Of a stretch of DNA of 64,000 nucleotides, positions 1-11,080 are shown piece after piece. Under the pieces are notes generated by a model. It was given only the letters and a program-made list of their open reading frames with translations, had not been told where the DNA came from and made no database searches. The DNA is from CAHJXF01 sp038225855 (lineage in GTDB: Bacteria > Pseudomonadota > Gammaproteobacteria > Burkholderiales > Burkholderiaceae_D), in assembly GCA_038225855.1 (NCBI GenBank), contig JBBRQU010000015.1, forward strand, positions 1 to 64,000. The letters run 5' to 3'. The position numbers were made by a program, and so were the translations under genes. The number at the start of each line of letters is the position of its first letter. Position 1 is the first letter of the stretch.

Positions 1-987
1 ATCACCGGCGCCCACATCCGCGGGATCAATTCGAGCGGGATGGTTGCCGTGAAGGACAAGGAAGTGACGCCGGCCGACGTCGCCCGGGGGGGGGACACGG
101 CGCGCGCCATCCATATCTCGACCGACCCGCGCCAGCTGCTGGTCGAGCCGCAGGAATTCGTGATTGATGGCCAGGATGTGAAGGAGCCGATCGGCATGAG
201 CGGCATCCGGCTGGAGGCCAAGGTGCACATCGTCACCGGCGCCCAGAGCGCCGCCGAGAACATCATCAAGTGCGTGCGCCGCTGTGGCCTGGAAGTGGAA
301 CAGCTGATGCTCAACCCGCTGGCCTCGTCGCTGGCCGTGCTGACCGACGACGAGAAGGAACTGGGCGTCGCGATGGTCGACATCGGCGCCGGCACCACCG
401 ATGTCGCGATCTTCACCAACGGCGCGATCCGCCACACCGCGGTGATCCCGATCGCCGGCGACCTGATCACCAGCGATATCGCGATGGCGCTGCGCACGCC
501 GACCAAGGACGCCGAGGACATCAAGGTCGAAAGCGGCTTCGCCAAGCAGCTGCTGGCCGACCCGGACCAGCAGGTCGAGGTGCCGGGCCTGGGCGACCGC
601 GGCCCGCGCATGTTGAGCCGTCAGGCGTTGGCGGCGGTGATCGAGCCGCGCGTCGAAGAGCTGTTCTCGCTGGTGCAGCAGGTGGTGCGCGAGTCGGGCT
701 ACGAAGAGCTGCTGTCGTCGGGCGTGGTGTTGACCGGCGGCACGTCGTTGATGGACGGCATGGTCGAGCTGGGCGAAGACATTTTCCTGAAACCCGTGCG
801 TCTGGGCGTGCCGGACTACGTCGGCAATCTTTCGGACGTCGTCAAGAGCCCGCGCTTCTCGACGGCGATGGGATTGCTGCAGGAAGCGCGCGTGCAGCGG
901 CTGCGCGGCCGTCGCGTATCGCAATCGCGCGGCGGGGTGAAAGATATTTTTCAAAGAATGAGGGAGTGGTTCGTCGGTAACTTTTGA
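1..987 (+). CDS. ftsA: Cell division protein FtsA, 5'-truncated by the window edge
   Basis: FtsA is the actin-like ATPase that tethers FtsZ to the inner membrane and helps activate the divisome. The reading frame is open from base 1, so roughly the first 90 residues lie outside the window. The second phosphate-binding motif VDIGAGTTDVAIF (bases 376-414), the segment LSRQALAAVIEPRVEELFSL and a C-terminal amphipathic tail ending REWFVGNF are visible; the tail is the membrane-targeting helix of the family. ftsZ follows after 153 bp. Odd points: a run of nine G near base 85, where the protein departs from the usual DVAR-x-x-ETA, and a change of codon habit and lineage affinity near base 610 (see findings). 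Confidence 0.96.
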   Translation: MTGAHIRGINSSGMVAVKDKEVTPADVARGGDTARAIHISTDPRQLLVEPQEFVIDGQDVKEPIGMSGIRLEAKVHIVTGAQSAAENIIKCVRRCGLEVEQLMLNPLASSLAVLTDDEKELGVAMVDIGAGTTDVAIFTNGAIRHTAVIPIAGDLITSDIAMALRTPTKDAEDIKVESGFAKQLLADPDQQVEVPGLGDRGPRMLSRQALAAVIEPRVEELFSLVQQVVRESGYEELLSSGVVLTGGTSLMDGMVELGEDIFLKPVRLGVPDYVGNLSDVVKSPRFSTAMGLLQEARVQRLRGRRVSQSRGGVKDIFQRMREWFVGNF

Positions 988-1045
988 AGCGGTGATGTTT
1001 GAAGTGTCAAGTATTGAGGTGTGAAGCAACGGTAGTGCAACGGAA

Positions 1046-1098
1046 AGGAACAAGGATTTCGGACTCAGCTTTGCGCCGAATCCCAAGTCCTGGTTCCT
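1046..1098 (+). other. Imperfect stem-loop in the ftsA-ftsZ gap
   Basis: AGGAAC (1046-1051) pairs with GTTCCT (1093-1098), and the inner arms GGATTTCGG (1054-1062) and CCGAATCC (1076-1083) pair with one bulged T. There is no T-tract, so it does not look like a terminator. It could be an RNA structure between two cotranscribed genes or a decayed repeat; function unknown. Confidence 0.35.
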
Positions 1099-1140
1099 GA
1101 ATCGTGTCCCGAAATTTGTAGTGATCAATCGGAGGTCGTC

Positions 1141-2370
1141 ATGACGTTTGAAATGCTGGATAACGAAACGCAAGGCGCGGTCATCAAGGTGATCGGCGTC
1201 GGGGGTGCGGGCGGCAATGCCGTGCAGCACATGATCAACCGCGGTGTGCAGGGCGTGGAGTTCATCTGCGCGAACACCGACGCGCAGGCGCTCGCGCGTT
1301 CCAAAGCCGAGAACGTGATCCAGCTCGGCAAGACCGGCCTCGGCGCAGGAGCCAAGCCGGAGGCCGGTCGCGCGGCGGCCGAAGAAGCGCGCGAGCGCAT
1401 CGCCGACGCGCTGCGCGACGCGCACATGGTGTTCATCACCGCGGGCATGGGCGGCGGCACCGGCACCGGCGCGGCGCCGATCGTCGCCCAGGTTGCCAAG
1501 GAGCTCGGCATCCTGACGGTGGGCGTGGTGTCGAAACCCTTCGCGTTCGAAGGCGTTCGCAAGATGCGCACCGCCGAAGACGGGCTCGACAGTCTGGGCA
1601 CGCACGTCGATTCACTGATCGTGGTGTTGAACGAGAAGCTCGAAGAGGTGATGGGCGAAGACGCCGAGATGGACGCGTGCTTCAAGTGCGCCGACGACGT
1701 GCTGCACAACGCGGTCGCCGGCATCGCCGAGATCATCAAGGTCGATGGTTTGATCAACGTCGATTTCGAAGACGTCAAGACCGTGATGAGCGAGCAGGGC
1801 AAGGCGATGATGGGCACCGCGATGGCGGGCGGCATCGATCGTGCACGGCTTGCCGCCGAACAGGCAGTCACGAGCCCGTTGCTCGAGGGCGTCGACTTGT
1901 CGGGTGCGCGCGGCGTGCTGGTCAACATCACTGCGAGCCGCACCTTGAAGTTGCGCGAAACCCGCACGGTGATGGAAACCATCAGCGCGTTCGCGGCCGA
2001 AGACGCGACCGTCATCATGGGCGCGGTCTACGACGACACGATGGGCGACAACCTGCGCGTGACGGTCGTTGCGACCGGCCTCGGTCGCGCCAAGCAACGT
2101 CCGCAACTGGTTCCGTCAGCGCAGCCGATGATGCGGACCGGCACGCATGACGCACCCATCGGTGCGCCGGTGGGTGCGGCCGGTAGCGGGGGCAACAACG
2201 CGGGCAACAACGGGAGCAACAACGGGAGCAACAGCGACTATCGCGAATACGACCCTCCCGCGGTATGGCGCAACACGCGCGAGCACGCGGCCGCTCGCGT
2301 GTCGGCACTCGAAGAAAGCGGCATGGATCGACTCGAGATCCCGGCCTTCTTGCGCAAGCAGGCCGACTGA
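1141..2370 (+). CDS. ftsZ: Cell division GTPase FtsZ
   Basis: Tubulin-like GTPase that polymerises into the cytokinetic ring. The start is supported by a strong GGAGG at 1131-1135, five bases before the ATG. The 409-residue protein has the N-terminal nucleotide-binding glycines (VIGVGGAGGNAV, residues 18-28), the tubulin signature GGGTGTG (104-110), and the conserved C-terminal peptide LEIPAFLRKQAD that binds FtsA and ZipA-type partners. The spacer before that peptide is a short Gly/Asn/Ser-rich low-complexity stretch. The length and the KCADDVLHNAVAGIAEII segment are typical of Burkholderiales. The C-terminal tail is complete, so the protein should be functional. Confidence 0.99.
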   Translation: MTFEMLDNETQGAVIKVIGVGGAGGNAVQHMINRGVQGVEFICANTDAQALARSKAENVIQLGKTGLGAGAKPEAGRAAAEEARERIADALRDAHMVFITAGMGGGTGTGAAPIVAQVAKELGILTVGVVSKPFAFEGVRKMRTAEDGLDSLGTHVDSLIVVLNEKLEEVMGEDAEMDACFKCADDVLHNAVAGIAEIIKVDGLINVDFEDVKTVMSEQGKAMMGTAMAGGIDRARLAAEQAVTSPLLEGVDLSGARGVLVNITASRTLKLRETRTVMETISAFAAEDATVIMGAVYDDTMGDNLRVTVVATGLGRAKQRPQLVPSAQPMMRTGTHDAPIGAPVGAAGSGGNNAGNNGSNNGSNSDYREYDPPAVWRNTREHAAARVSALEESGMDRLEIPAFLRKQAD

Positions 2371-2480
2371 GCTGCTCTCGAAGGGGAGGGGAGAAAGCGT
2401 GGCGAGTAAGATTGCGCGCCGTGTTTGACGCTTCCCTCCTCTTCTCGACATCGAGCCGCAGCCCGCGGCTGGCGAAGCGC

Positions 2481-5369
2481 ATGGCAGCGCGCATCGCCAT
2501 CGCATTGATGGCCCTCGTCGTCGCGATGCCGCTCGCGGCGGCGCCGCGCAAGAGCGTGAAGGCCGCGCTCGCGCCGCCCACGCCGCCGGCGATGCAGGTG
2601 GGCGATGCGGTCAAGCCACTCGCTTACGAAGCCGAGCTCACGGTCGTGCCTGTGCACGAGCGCTTCTCGGGTCATCTCGTGATTCATGTCGAGCTCGCCA
2701 AGCCGACCGAGTTCTTCTGGCTCAACGCCAAGCGGCTCGAGATTCGCAGTGCGAGTCTGGTCGCGAATGGCAAGAGCTATCCCGCGAAAACGGTCTCGGG
2801 CGGACCCGAGTTCGGCGGGCTTCGATTCGCGGCGCCCGTGCCTGCCGGCCGCGCGGTCATCACGCTCGACTACGACGGCATCATCGATCGCACCGAGACG
2901 GTGGGTCTCTTCAAGCAACAGGATGGCGATTCCTGGTACGCGTTCACGCAGTTCGAAGCGACCGACGCGCGGCGCGTGTTTCCGTGCTTCGACGAGCCCG
3001 GCTGGAAGACGCCCTGGCATCTGTCCCTGATCGTGCCGGCCGGCGATGTCGCGGCATCCAACACGCCTGTCGTGAGCGAAGAGCCGGTGACCGCGCCGTT
3101 ACCGGTCAATGAAGCGGCGGCGCGCAAAGGCGCGCTCGTGGCGCACCCCGGCGTGCAGCCCGTCCAGCAGCCCACGCTGCCGACGATGCCGATGAAACGC
3201 GTGCGCTTCGCACCGACGCCGCCGTTGCCGAGCTATCTGATCGCGTTCGCGGTCGGTCCTTTCGATGTCGTCGATGGCGGACGCGCGGGCAAGAAGGGCA
3301 CGCCCTTGCGCTATCTCGTGCCCAAGGGTCGCGCGGGCGAAGCCGCGTACGCGAAGGAAGCGACGCCGAAGTTGCTCGAGCTGCTCGAGGATTATTTCGG
3401 CCAGCCCTATCCGTTCGAAAAGCTCGACGCGGTGGCGATCCCGATCACGCTGGGATTCGGAGCGATGGAGAACGTCGGCCTCATCACGTACCAGATGCCG
3501 CTGATGCTCGCCAAGCCCGAGCAGGAGAGCGAGCGCTTCAAACGCAACTACGCCGAAAGCGCCGCACACGAGATCGCGCATCAGTGGTTCGGCGACCTCG
3601 TCACGATGCAATGGTGGAACGACGTATGGCTCAACGAGTCGTTCGCCACCTGGATGGCGCCGAAGATCGTCGATCGCTTCTATCCCGCGTGGCAGTTGCG
3701 TCTTGCGGGCGACGAGCGCCGGCAGGGCGCGATCGCGATCGATCGACTCGCGTCCACGCGTCAGGTTCGTCAGCCGGTCAACTCGCTCGACGATCTGGGC
3801 AATGCCTTCGACGCGATCAGCTACGTGAAAGGCGCGGCTGTCCTGTCGATGTTCGAGAGCGCCGTCGGCGAAGAGCGCTTTCGCAATGGCGTGCGCCGCT
3901 ATCTCTACGAACACGCGCAGGGTAGCGCGCGCGCGGAAGATTTCTTCGGCGCGATCGCGGCCGAAGCCGGTCCCGAAAACGCGGCGATGATCGCGGGCAT
4001 CAAGACCTTCATCGAGCAGCCGGGCGTGCCGCGCCTTGCGGTCTCTCTGGACTGCGGACCCGATGGCAAGGCGCTGCCGAAACTGGTGGTCTCGCAGTCG
4101 CGCTATCTGCCGTCGAGCGCGCTGATCGATTCCGTTCGCGATCCGGCTCGCAATCAAGCTCGCACCGAAGCTCGTACCGAAGCTCGTACCGAAGCTCGTA
4201 CCGAAGCTCGTACCGAAGCTCGTACCGAAGCTCGTACCGAGCGATGGACCTTCCCGGCATGTTTTCAATTCGGCCGCGGGGGCGACTTCAACGAAACCTG
4301 CGCGCTGATCCAGCAAGCGCGCACGGTCGTGCCGCTGCCTGCGGGCGAGCGCTGTCCGCAATGGGTGTTGTCCAATCGCGGCGGCAGCGGGTATTTCGTC
4401 TCGTCGCTGACCCCCGAATTGACGCAGCAACTCGCGCATACGCCGCTGTTGCCGTACGAAGCGATTCCCGCCTTGCACGATGCGGCGACTTTGACGGCCT
4501 CGGGTGAATGGCCGGCGGATATTGCCCTCGAATTTGCTGCACGATATGCCAACCATCGCCAGGTTCCGGTGTCCGAAGCGGCGACCGATCTTGCGCGCGT
4601 CGTCAGCCCGTCGTGGCTCGAAGATGCGGCCGAGCGCGATGGCTACTCGCGCTATGTACAAAAGAATTTCGGGGCGCGAGCCAGGGCGCTCGGCTGGACC
4701 GCCAAAGCCGGCGATCGCGATGGCGATGCAACGCAGCGTCAGGCGTTGCTGCCGTGGGTCGCCGACATGGGCAACGACGGCGCATTGCAGAAGGACGCAG
4801 CGCGCCTCGCGCGTGAATGGATTTCCGCCAGGACGCCGCTGCCGCTGGGAGCGCATGCGGTTCTTCGAACGGCAGCGCGCTTTGCGCAAGGATCGTCGGG
4901 ACGCGAATTGCTCGATGCCTATCTCGCTGCGCTCGCTCGCACGACGAGCGCCGACCGCCGCGACGTGCTCGCGGGACTCGGCTCGTTTCGCGACAGCGCC
5001 CTTTCGGAAGGTGCTTACGATGCGCTGTTCGCCGAGAAGGCCGATGCGCGCGATGGCCTGATCGCCATGAACCTCGGCGCACACGGCGATGAGGCGAGTG
5101 CGCTGCTTGCGCTTCGCTACCTGCGCGCACACTACGACGCGATCGCCAAGCGTTTGCCGGAACCTTCGGTCGCCTGGTTTCCGCGGCTCGGCGCTCAAAT
5201 TTGCGACGCGACCGCGAAGTCGGAATTCGAGGCTGCGTTTGCCGACAAGGCGGGACGCGTCCCGGGGGGCGCGCGCAACTACGCGCAGGCCGTCGAAGAT
5301 AGCGGCATCTGCGTGTCGGCGCGGCAATTGCAACGCGCCGCGCTCAAGGCCTGGTTGTCGAAGCAGTAA
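2481..5369 (+). CDS. M1-family (aminopeptidase N-like) zinc metallopeptidase, exported
   Basis: Zinc aminopeptidase predicted to act in the periplasm or be secreted. The ATG at 2481 begins a clear signal peptide (MAARIAIALMALVVAMPLAAA); the open frame continues upstream into ftsZ without a better start. The 962-residue protein has the M1 hallmarks: the exopeptidase motif GAMEN (in GFGAMENVGLITY) and the zinc site HEIAH (about residues 363-367) with the third ligand Glu 18 residues downstream in LNESFATW. An ERAP1-like helical C-terminal region follows. Between the two halves lies a seven-copy TEAR tetrapeptide repeat encoded by a 12-bp tandem repeat. The gene sits between ftsZ and lpxC, an unusual place for a peptidase; no link with division is implied by the sequence. 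Confidence 0.95.
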   Translation: MAARIAIALMALVVAMPLAAAPRKSVKAALAPPTPPAMQVGDAVKPLAYEAELTVVPVHERFSGHLVIHVELAKPTEFFWLNAKRLEIRSASLVANGKSYPAKTVSGGPEFGGLRFAAPVPAGRAVITLDYDGIIDRTETVGLFKQQDGDSWYAFTQFEATDARRVFPCFDEPGWKTPWHLSLIVPAGDVAASNTPVVSEEPVTAPLPVNEAAARKGALVAHPGVQPVQQPTLPTMPMKRVRFAPTPPLPSYLIAFAVGPFDVVDGGRAGKKGTPLRYLVPKGRAGEAAYAKEATPKLLELLEDYFGQPYPFEKLDAVAIPITLGFGAMENVGLITYQMPLMLAKPEQESERFKRNYAESAAHEIAHQWFGDLVTMQWWNDVWLNESFATWMAPKIVDRFYPAWQLRLAGDERRQGAIAIDRLASTRQVRQPVNSLDDLGNAFDAISYVKGAAVLSMFESAVGEERFRNGVRRYLYEHAQGSARAEDFFGAIAAEAGPENAAMIAGIKTFIEQPGVPRLAVSLDCGPDGKALPKLVVSQSRYLPSSALIDSVRDPARNQARTEARTEARTEARTEARTEARTEARTERWTFPACFQFGRGGDFNETCALIQQARTVVPLPAGERCPQWVLSNRGGSGYFVSSLTPELTQQLAHTPLLPYEAIPALHDAATLTASGEWPADIALEFAARYANHRQVPVSEAATDLARVVSPSWLEDAAERDGYSRYVQKNFGARARALGWTAKAGDRDGDATQRQALLPWVADMGNDGALQKDAARLAREWISARTPLPLGAHAVLRTAARFAQGSSGRELLDAYLAALARTTSADRRDVLAGLGSFRDSALSEGAYDALFAEKADARDGLIAMNLGAHGDEASALLALRYLRAHYDAIAKRLPEPSVAWFPRLGAQICDATAKSEFEAAFADKAGRVPGGARNYAQAVEDSGICVSARQLQRAALKAWLSKQ
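4158..4241 (+). repeat. 12-bp tandem repeat (about 7 copies) inside the M1 peptidase gene
   Basis: The unit GCTCGTACCGAA is repeated head to tail from 4158 to about 4241; the first copy has C for T at one position. Since 12 is a multiple of three, copy-number change would add or remove ARTE units without breaking the frame. The repeat lies between the catalytic and C-terminal helical parts of the enzyme, consistent with a flexible linker of variable length. Confidence 0.9.
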
Positions 5370-5419
5370 AATTCGGGACGAAAAAGAAAACCATGGCGCC
5401 GCAATTTGCCAGACCCATC

Positions 5420-6364
5420 ATGTTGCGACAACGCACGATCAAGCAAATCGTCAAGAGCACCGGCATCGGCCTGCACTCGGGCACGCGCGTCACCTTGACG
5501 CTGCGTCCCGCACCGCCCGACACCGGCATCGTGTTTCGGCGCATCGACCTCGATCCGCCGGTCGATCTGCCTGCGAGCGCGATCGGCATCGGCGACACGC
5601 GCCTCGCATCGACGCTTCAGACGGGCGAGGTCAAGGTCTCGACGGTCGAACACTTGATGTCGGCCTGCGCAGGTCTGGGCCTCGACAATCTCTATGCCGA
5701 TGTAACGGCCGAGGAGATCCCGATCATGGACGGTAGCGCAAGCTCGTTCGTGTTTCTGCTGCAATCGGCGGGCATCGAGGAACAGCCGCGCGCGAAGAAA
5801 TTCATACGCGTCACGAAGCCCACGGAGATTCGCGTTCCCGATGCATCGGGAAGCGGCGACGACGCGTGGGTGCGGCTCGATCCCTACTTCGGATTCAAGC
5901 TCGACTTCTCGATCGACTTCAAGCATCCCGCGATCGACGCGACCGGGCAGAGGCACAGCATCGACTTTGCCGATACTTCATATGTCAAGGATATTGCGCG
6001 GGCGCGCACCTTCGGCTTCATGCACGAGGCCGAGGCGCTGCGCTCGATGGGCCTCGCGCGCGGCGGCAGCTTCGACAACACCATCGTGATGGACGAGTAC
6101 CGCATCCTCAACGGCGAGGGGCTGCGCGATTCGGCCGAGTTCGTCAAGCACAAGATCCTCGACGCGATCGGCGACCTCTACCTGATCGGCCATCCCTTGA
6201 TCGCCGCGTACAGCGCGCACAAGTCGGGGCACGGCATGAACAACCGACTGCTGCGCGCGCTGCTCGCCGACGATTCGGCCTACGAGATCGTCACGTTCGA
6301 CGATGAAGCCGCGGCGCCCAGAGCGTTCACCTTCGGGCTCACGAGCGAGCCGGTTCCGGTTTAG
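5420..6364 (+). CDS. lpxC: UDP-3-O-acyl-N-acetylglucosamine deacetylase LpxC
   Basis: Catalyses the committed step of lipid A synthesis, a zinc-dependent deacetylation in the cytoplasm. The start at 5420 gives MLRQRTIKQIVKSTGIGLHS, which aligns with the usual LpxC N-terminus; an in-frame ATG at 5393 would add nine residues and cannot be excluded, since neither has a strong ribosome site. The zinc ligands are present: His78 in VEHLMSA, and His244 and Asp248 in KHKILD; the catalytic-loop His is in SAHKSGHGMNN. The 314-residue length is normal. Its stop codon overlaps the stop of the convergent dciA-like gene by three bases. Confidence 0.98.
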   Translation: MLRQRTIKQIVKSTGIGLHSGTRVTLTLRPAPPDTGIVFRRIDLDPPVDLPASAIGIGDTRLASTLQTGEVKVSTVEHLMSACAGLGLDNLYADVTAEEIPIMDGSASSFVFLLQSAGIEEQPRAKKFIRVTKPTEIRVPDASGSGDDAWVRLDPYFGFKLDFSIDFKHPAIDATGQRHSIDFADTSYVKDIARARTFGFMHEAEALRSMGLARGGSFDNTIVMDEYRILNGEGLRDSAEFVKHKILDAIGDLYLIGHPLIAAYSAHKSGHGMNNRLLRALLADDSAYEIVTFDDEAAAPRAFTFGLTSEPVPV

Positions 6365-6831
6365 TCGTCGTTCCCGCGACGCCTCTTGATCAATCGCTCG
6401 ACCGCCGTCTTCAACGGCGAATCCGCCAGCGTGTTCCGCAAGTCCGCAAATGCGGCGACCCCCTGGGGCGAAATGGCCACTCCGGTTTTTTTCTTGCGCG
6501 CTTCGGGCCGCGTATTCAGGGTGCGCGGTTGAACGCGCACCCGAATTGAGCTAACCTGCCAGCCCCGATCGAGCAAGGCGTCGCGTAAACGCGGCAGTGT
6601 TTGACGAAGCTTGGCGGCAGCACCCGCTGACGAGACGCGCAGGACCAGGACCCCGTCGTCGCATCCCGCCACTTCACAGCTTTCCCTCAAAACCGCCGGC
6701 ATCAGCGCAAGCGTGTCTTGTCCCAGTCTCAGATTGCGTAGTGCGGCCGGCAAAAGCGCGGCCGCTCCGTCGTGACGGCGCAGAAAATCGATGACGGGCG
6801 CGGTAGCGTTCTGCGGATTCGGTTTCATCAT
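6361..6831 (-). CDS. DciA-like / DUF721 family protein
   Basis: Member of the DUF721 family that includes DciA, the ancestral bacterial loader of the replicative helicase DnaB. The 156-residue product has the N-terminal DUF721-type helical region (PAALRNLRLGQDTLALMPAVLRESCEVAG) followed by the predicted nucleic-acid-binding fold (DDGVLVLRVSSAGAAAKLRQ). The position between lpxC and an M23 peptidase and secA is the standard one in Burkholderiales, which supports the assignment. It runs opposite to its neighbours, overlaps the lpxC stop, and its start lies only eight bases from the ATG of the divergent peptidase, so the promoters of the pair must lie inside each other's coding sequence. Confidence 0.8.
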   Translation of the reverse strand: MMKPNPQNATAPVIDFLRRHDGAAALLPAALRNLRLGQDTLALMPAVLRESCEVAGCDDGVLVLRVSSAGAAAKLRQTLPRLRDALLDRGWQVSSIRVRVQPRTLNTRPEARKKKTGVAISPQGVAAFADLRNTLADSPLKTAVERLIKRRRGNDD

Positions 6832-6839
6832 TGGCGCCG

Positions 6840-7829
6840 ATGAATGCGGCCGACGCGACGATCGAACCGGAGTTTCATTTCGTGCAGATCATTCTATTGC
6901 ATCGACGTTTGGCCCAGGCACGGACGTTGACGCTGTCGAACCGTCGGATCGCGCTTTACCTTTCGCTGGTCGTGCTGGTTCTTTTCGTCCTCGCGGCCGG
7001 CATCGCCGCACTCGCCTTGCGCTACGCCGGCGAATTGAAGATGCCCGTCGTTCGCACTCTGCTCGATGCGAGCGTCGACGACGACGCTGCGAAAAAGGAG
7101 CGCTACCTGCGCGAGAACCTGAACGCGATGGCGGTCAAGCTCGGCGAGATGCAGGCCCGCATGATGCGGCTCGATGCGCTCGGCAATCGCGTCTCGGGGC
7201 TTGCCGGAATCAAGCCGCAGGAGTTCGATTTCAAATCGCCGCCGCCGCGCGGCGGGCTGGCTCCGACCGATGCGCGCGCGCTGACGATGGGCGAGTTGCG
7301 GACCGAACTCGATCGCGCAGCGCTCGACGTCGAGCATCGCAGCGACTTTCTGAACGCGGTCGAGACCGAACTGATCAATGCGACCTTGAAGAGCAAGATG
7401 ATGCCGACCATCCAGCCGGTCGACGTGGCTTACAACTCGTCCGGCTTCGGTTGGCGCATCGATCCGTTCAACGGAACGCAGGCGATGCATCAGGGCATCG
7501 ACTTCGTGGCGGCGACCGGCACCCAGATCGTCGCCGCGGCCGGCGGCGTCGTGATCGCATCCGAGTGGAGCCACGACTTCGGCAACATGATCGAGATCGA
7601 CCACGGCAACGACATCACCACGCTCTATGCCCACGCGTCCAAGGTGTACGTGCGCGTCGGCGATATCGTCAAGCGCAATCAACACATCGCCGACGTCGGC
7701 TCGACCGGACGCGCCACCGGGGCGCATCTGCATTTCGAAGTACACGTCAAGAACGTGCCGCAGAATCCCGACAAGTTTCTGCATGCCGATCGCGCCGCTG
7801 GACTGGGGCGCGTCGCCGCGACGCGCTGA
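6840..7829 (+). CDS. M23 family metallopeptidase (LytM type), membrane-anchored
   Basis: Predicted periplasmic zinc endopeptidase acting on peptidoglycan cross-links, or a LytM-type regulator of amidases. An N-terminal membrane helix spans about residues 37-60, followed by a linker with coiled-coil character. The C-terminal M23 domain keeps the catalytic residues: H217-x3-D221 in HQGIDF and H296-x-H298 in HLHFE, so it should be enzymatically active. The ATG at 6840 is chosen; a TTG three codons upstream (6831) is in frame. It precedes secA and lies in the division/cell-wall cluster. Confidence 0.92.
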   Translation: MNAADATIEPEFHFVQIILLHRRLAQARTLTLSNRRIALYLSLVVLVLFVLAAGIAALALRYAGELKMPVVRTLLDASVDDDAAKKERYLRENLNAMAVKLGEMQARMMRLDALGNRVSGLAGIKPQEFDFKSPPPRGGLAPTDARALTMGELRTELDRAALDVEHRSDFLNAVETELINATLKSKMMPTIQPVDVAYNSSGFGWRIDPFNGTQAMHQGIDFVAATGTQIVAAAGGVVIASEWSHDFGNMIEIDHGNDITTLYAHASKVYVRVGDIVKRNQHIADVGSTGRATGAHLHFEVHVKNVPQNPDKFLHADRAAGLGRVAATR

Positions 7830-7885
7830 TTTGCTGGAGCGCTTGAATTCGGGCGATTGAGTCGCCATCTCAAACGCAGTCCGTA

Positions 7886-7968
7886 TGTCATCCCCGCTTC
7901 TTCACGGATAGGTACTTGGCCATGCGCCGCCGATGAGATTCCTCCTCGCTGCGCTCTTCGGAATGACA
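7886..7968. repeat. Dispersed palindromic repeat, family 1, copy A
   Basis: An intergenic element between the M23 peptidase and secA. It starts with TGTCATCCC and ends with CGGAATGACA, and contains GATGAGATTCCTC, which recurs exactly in copy B at 15992-16072. Its left arm is degenerate compared with copies B and C. Confidence 0.7.
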
Positions 7969-8054
7969 AAGGGGTGTGCAAGTACCGCATGATAAAATCG
8001 CGCCCTTTTGCCGGGACGCTCCCCCCTCTGCAAGCGGCCCCTTCCAACTCTCCC

Positions 8055-10898
<2,844 letters not shown>

Positions 10899-10900
10899 CG

Positions 10901-11065
10901 CGTCGTTCCCGCGAACGCGGGAACCCAGCGTCGTTGATGCGGGCGACGCGTGACCCTCGCGCGCGGTCTTCCCGGCGCAGGCCGGAGTCCAAGTTTGGAC
11001 GCATGCGCGATGAAGAGAAACTTGGACCCGGCCCCCGGCCTTCGCCGGGGCAGGCTCCGCCGGGG
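10901..11065. repeat. Dispersed hairpin repeat, family 2, copies between secA and threonine aldolase
   Basis: The first part is a perfect hairpin, TTCCCGCG (10906-10913) / CGCGGGAA (10916-10923), with a two-base loop. A second structure uses GTCCAAGTTT (10987-10996) and AAACTTGGAC (11018-11027). GC-rich inverted sequence then continues to the aldolase start. The stretch fills almost the whole gap, and no gene is seen in it. Confidence 0.75.
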
Positions 11066-11080
11066 AGATAGCGAACAAAC

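Noticed and set aside
1125..2106. Minus-strand frames opposite ftsZ
   Set aside because: Antisense shadows with no recognisable protein.
2265..2480. N-terminal extension of the M1 peptidase into ftsZ
   Set aside because: The signal peptide at 2481 marks the real start; the extension overlaps ftsZ in another frame.
7857..8054. N-terminal extension of SecA
   Set aside because: It translates the family-1 repeat; SecA homologues begin at the 8055 position.
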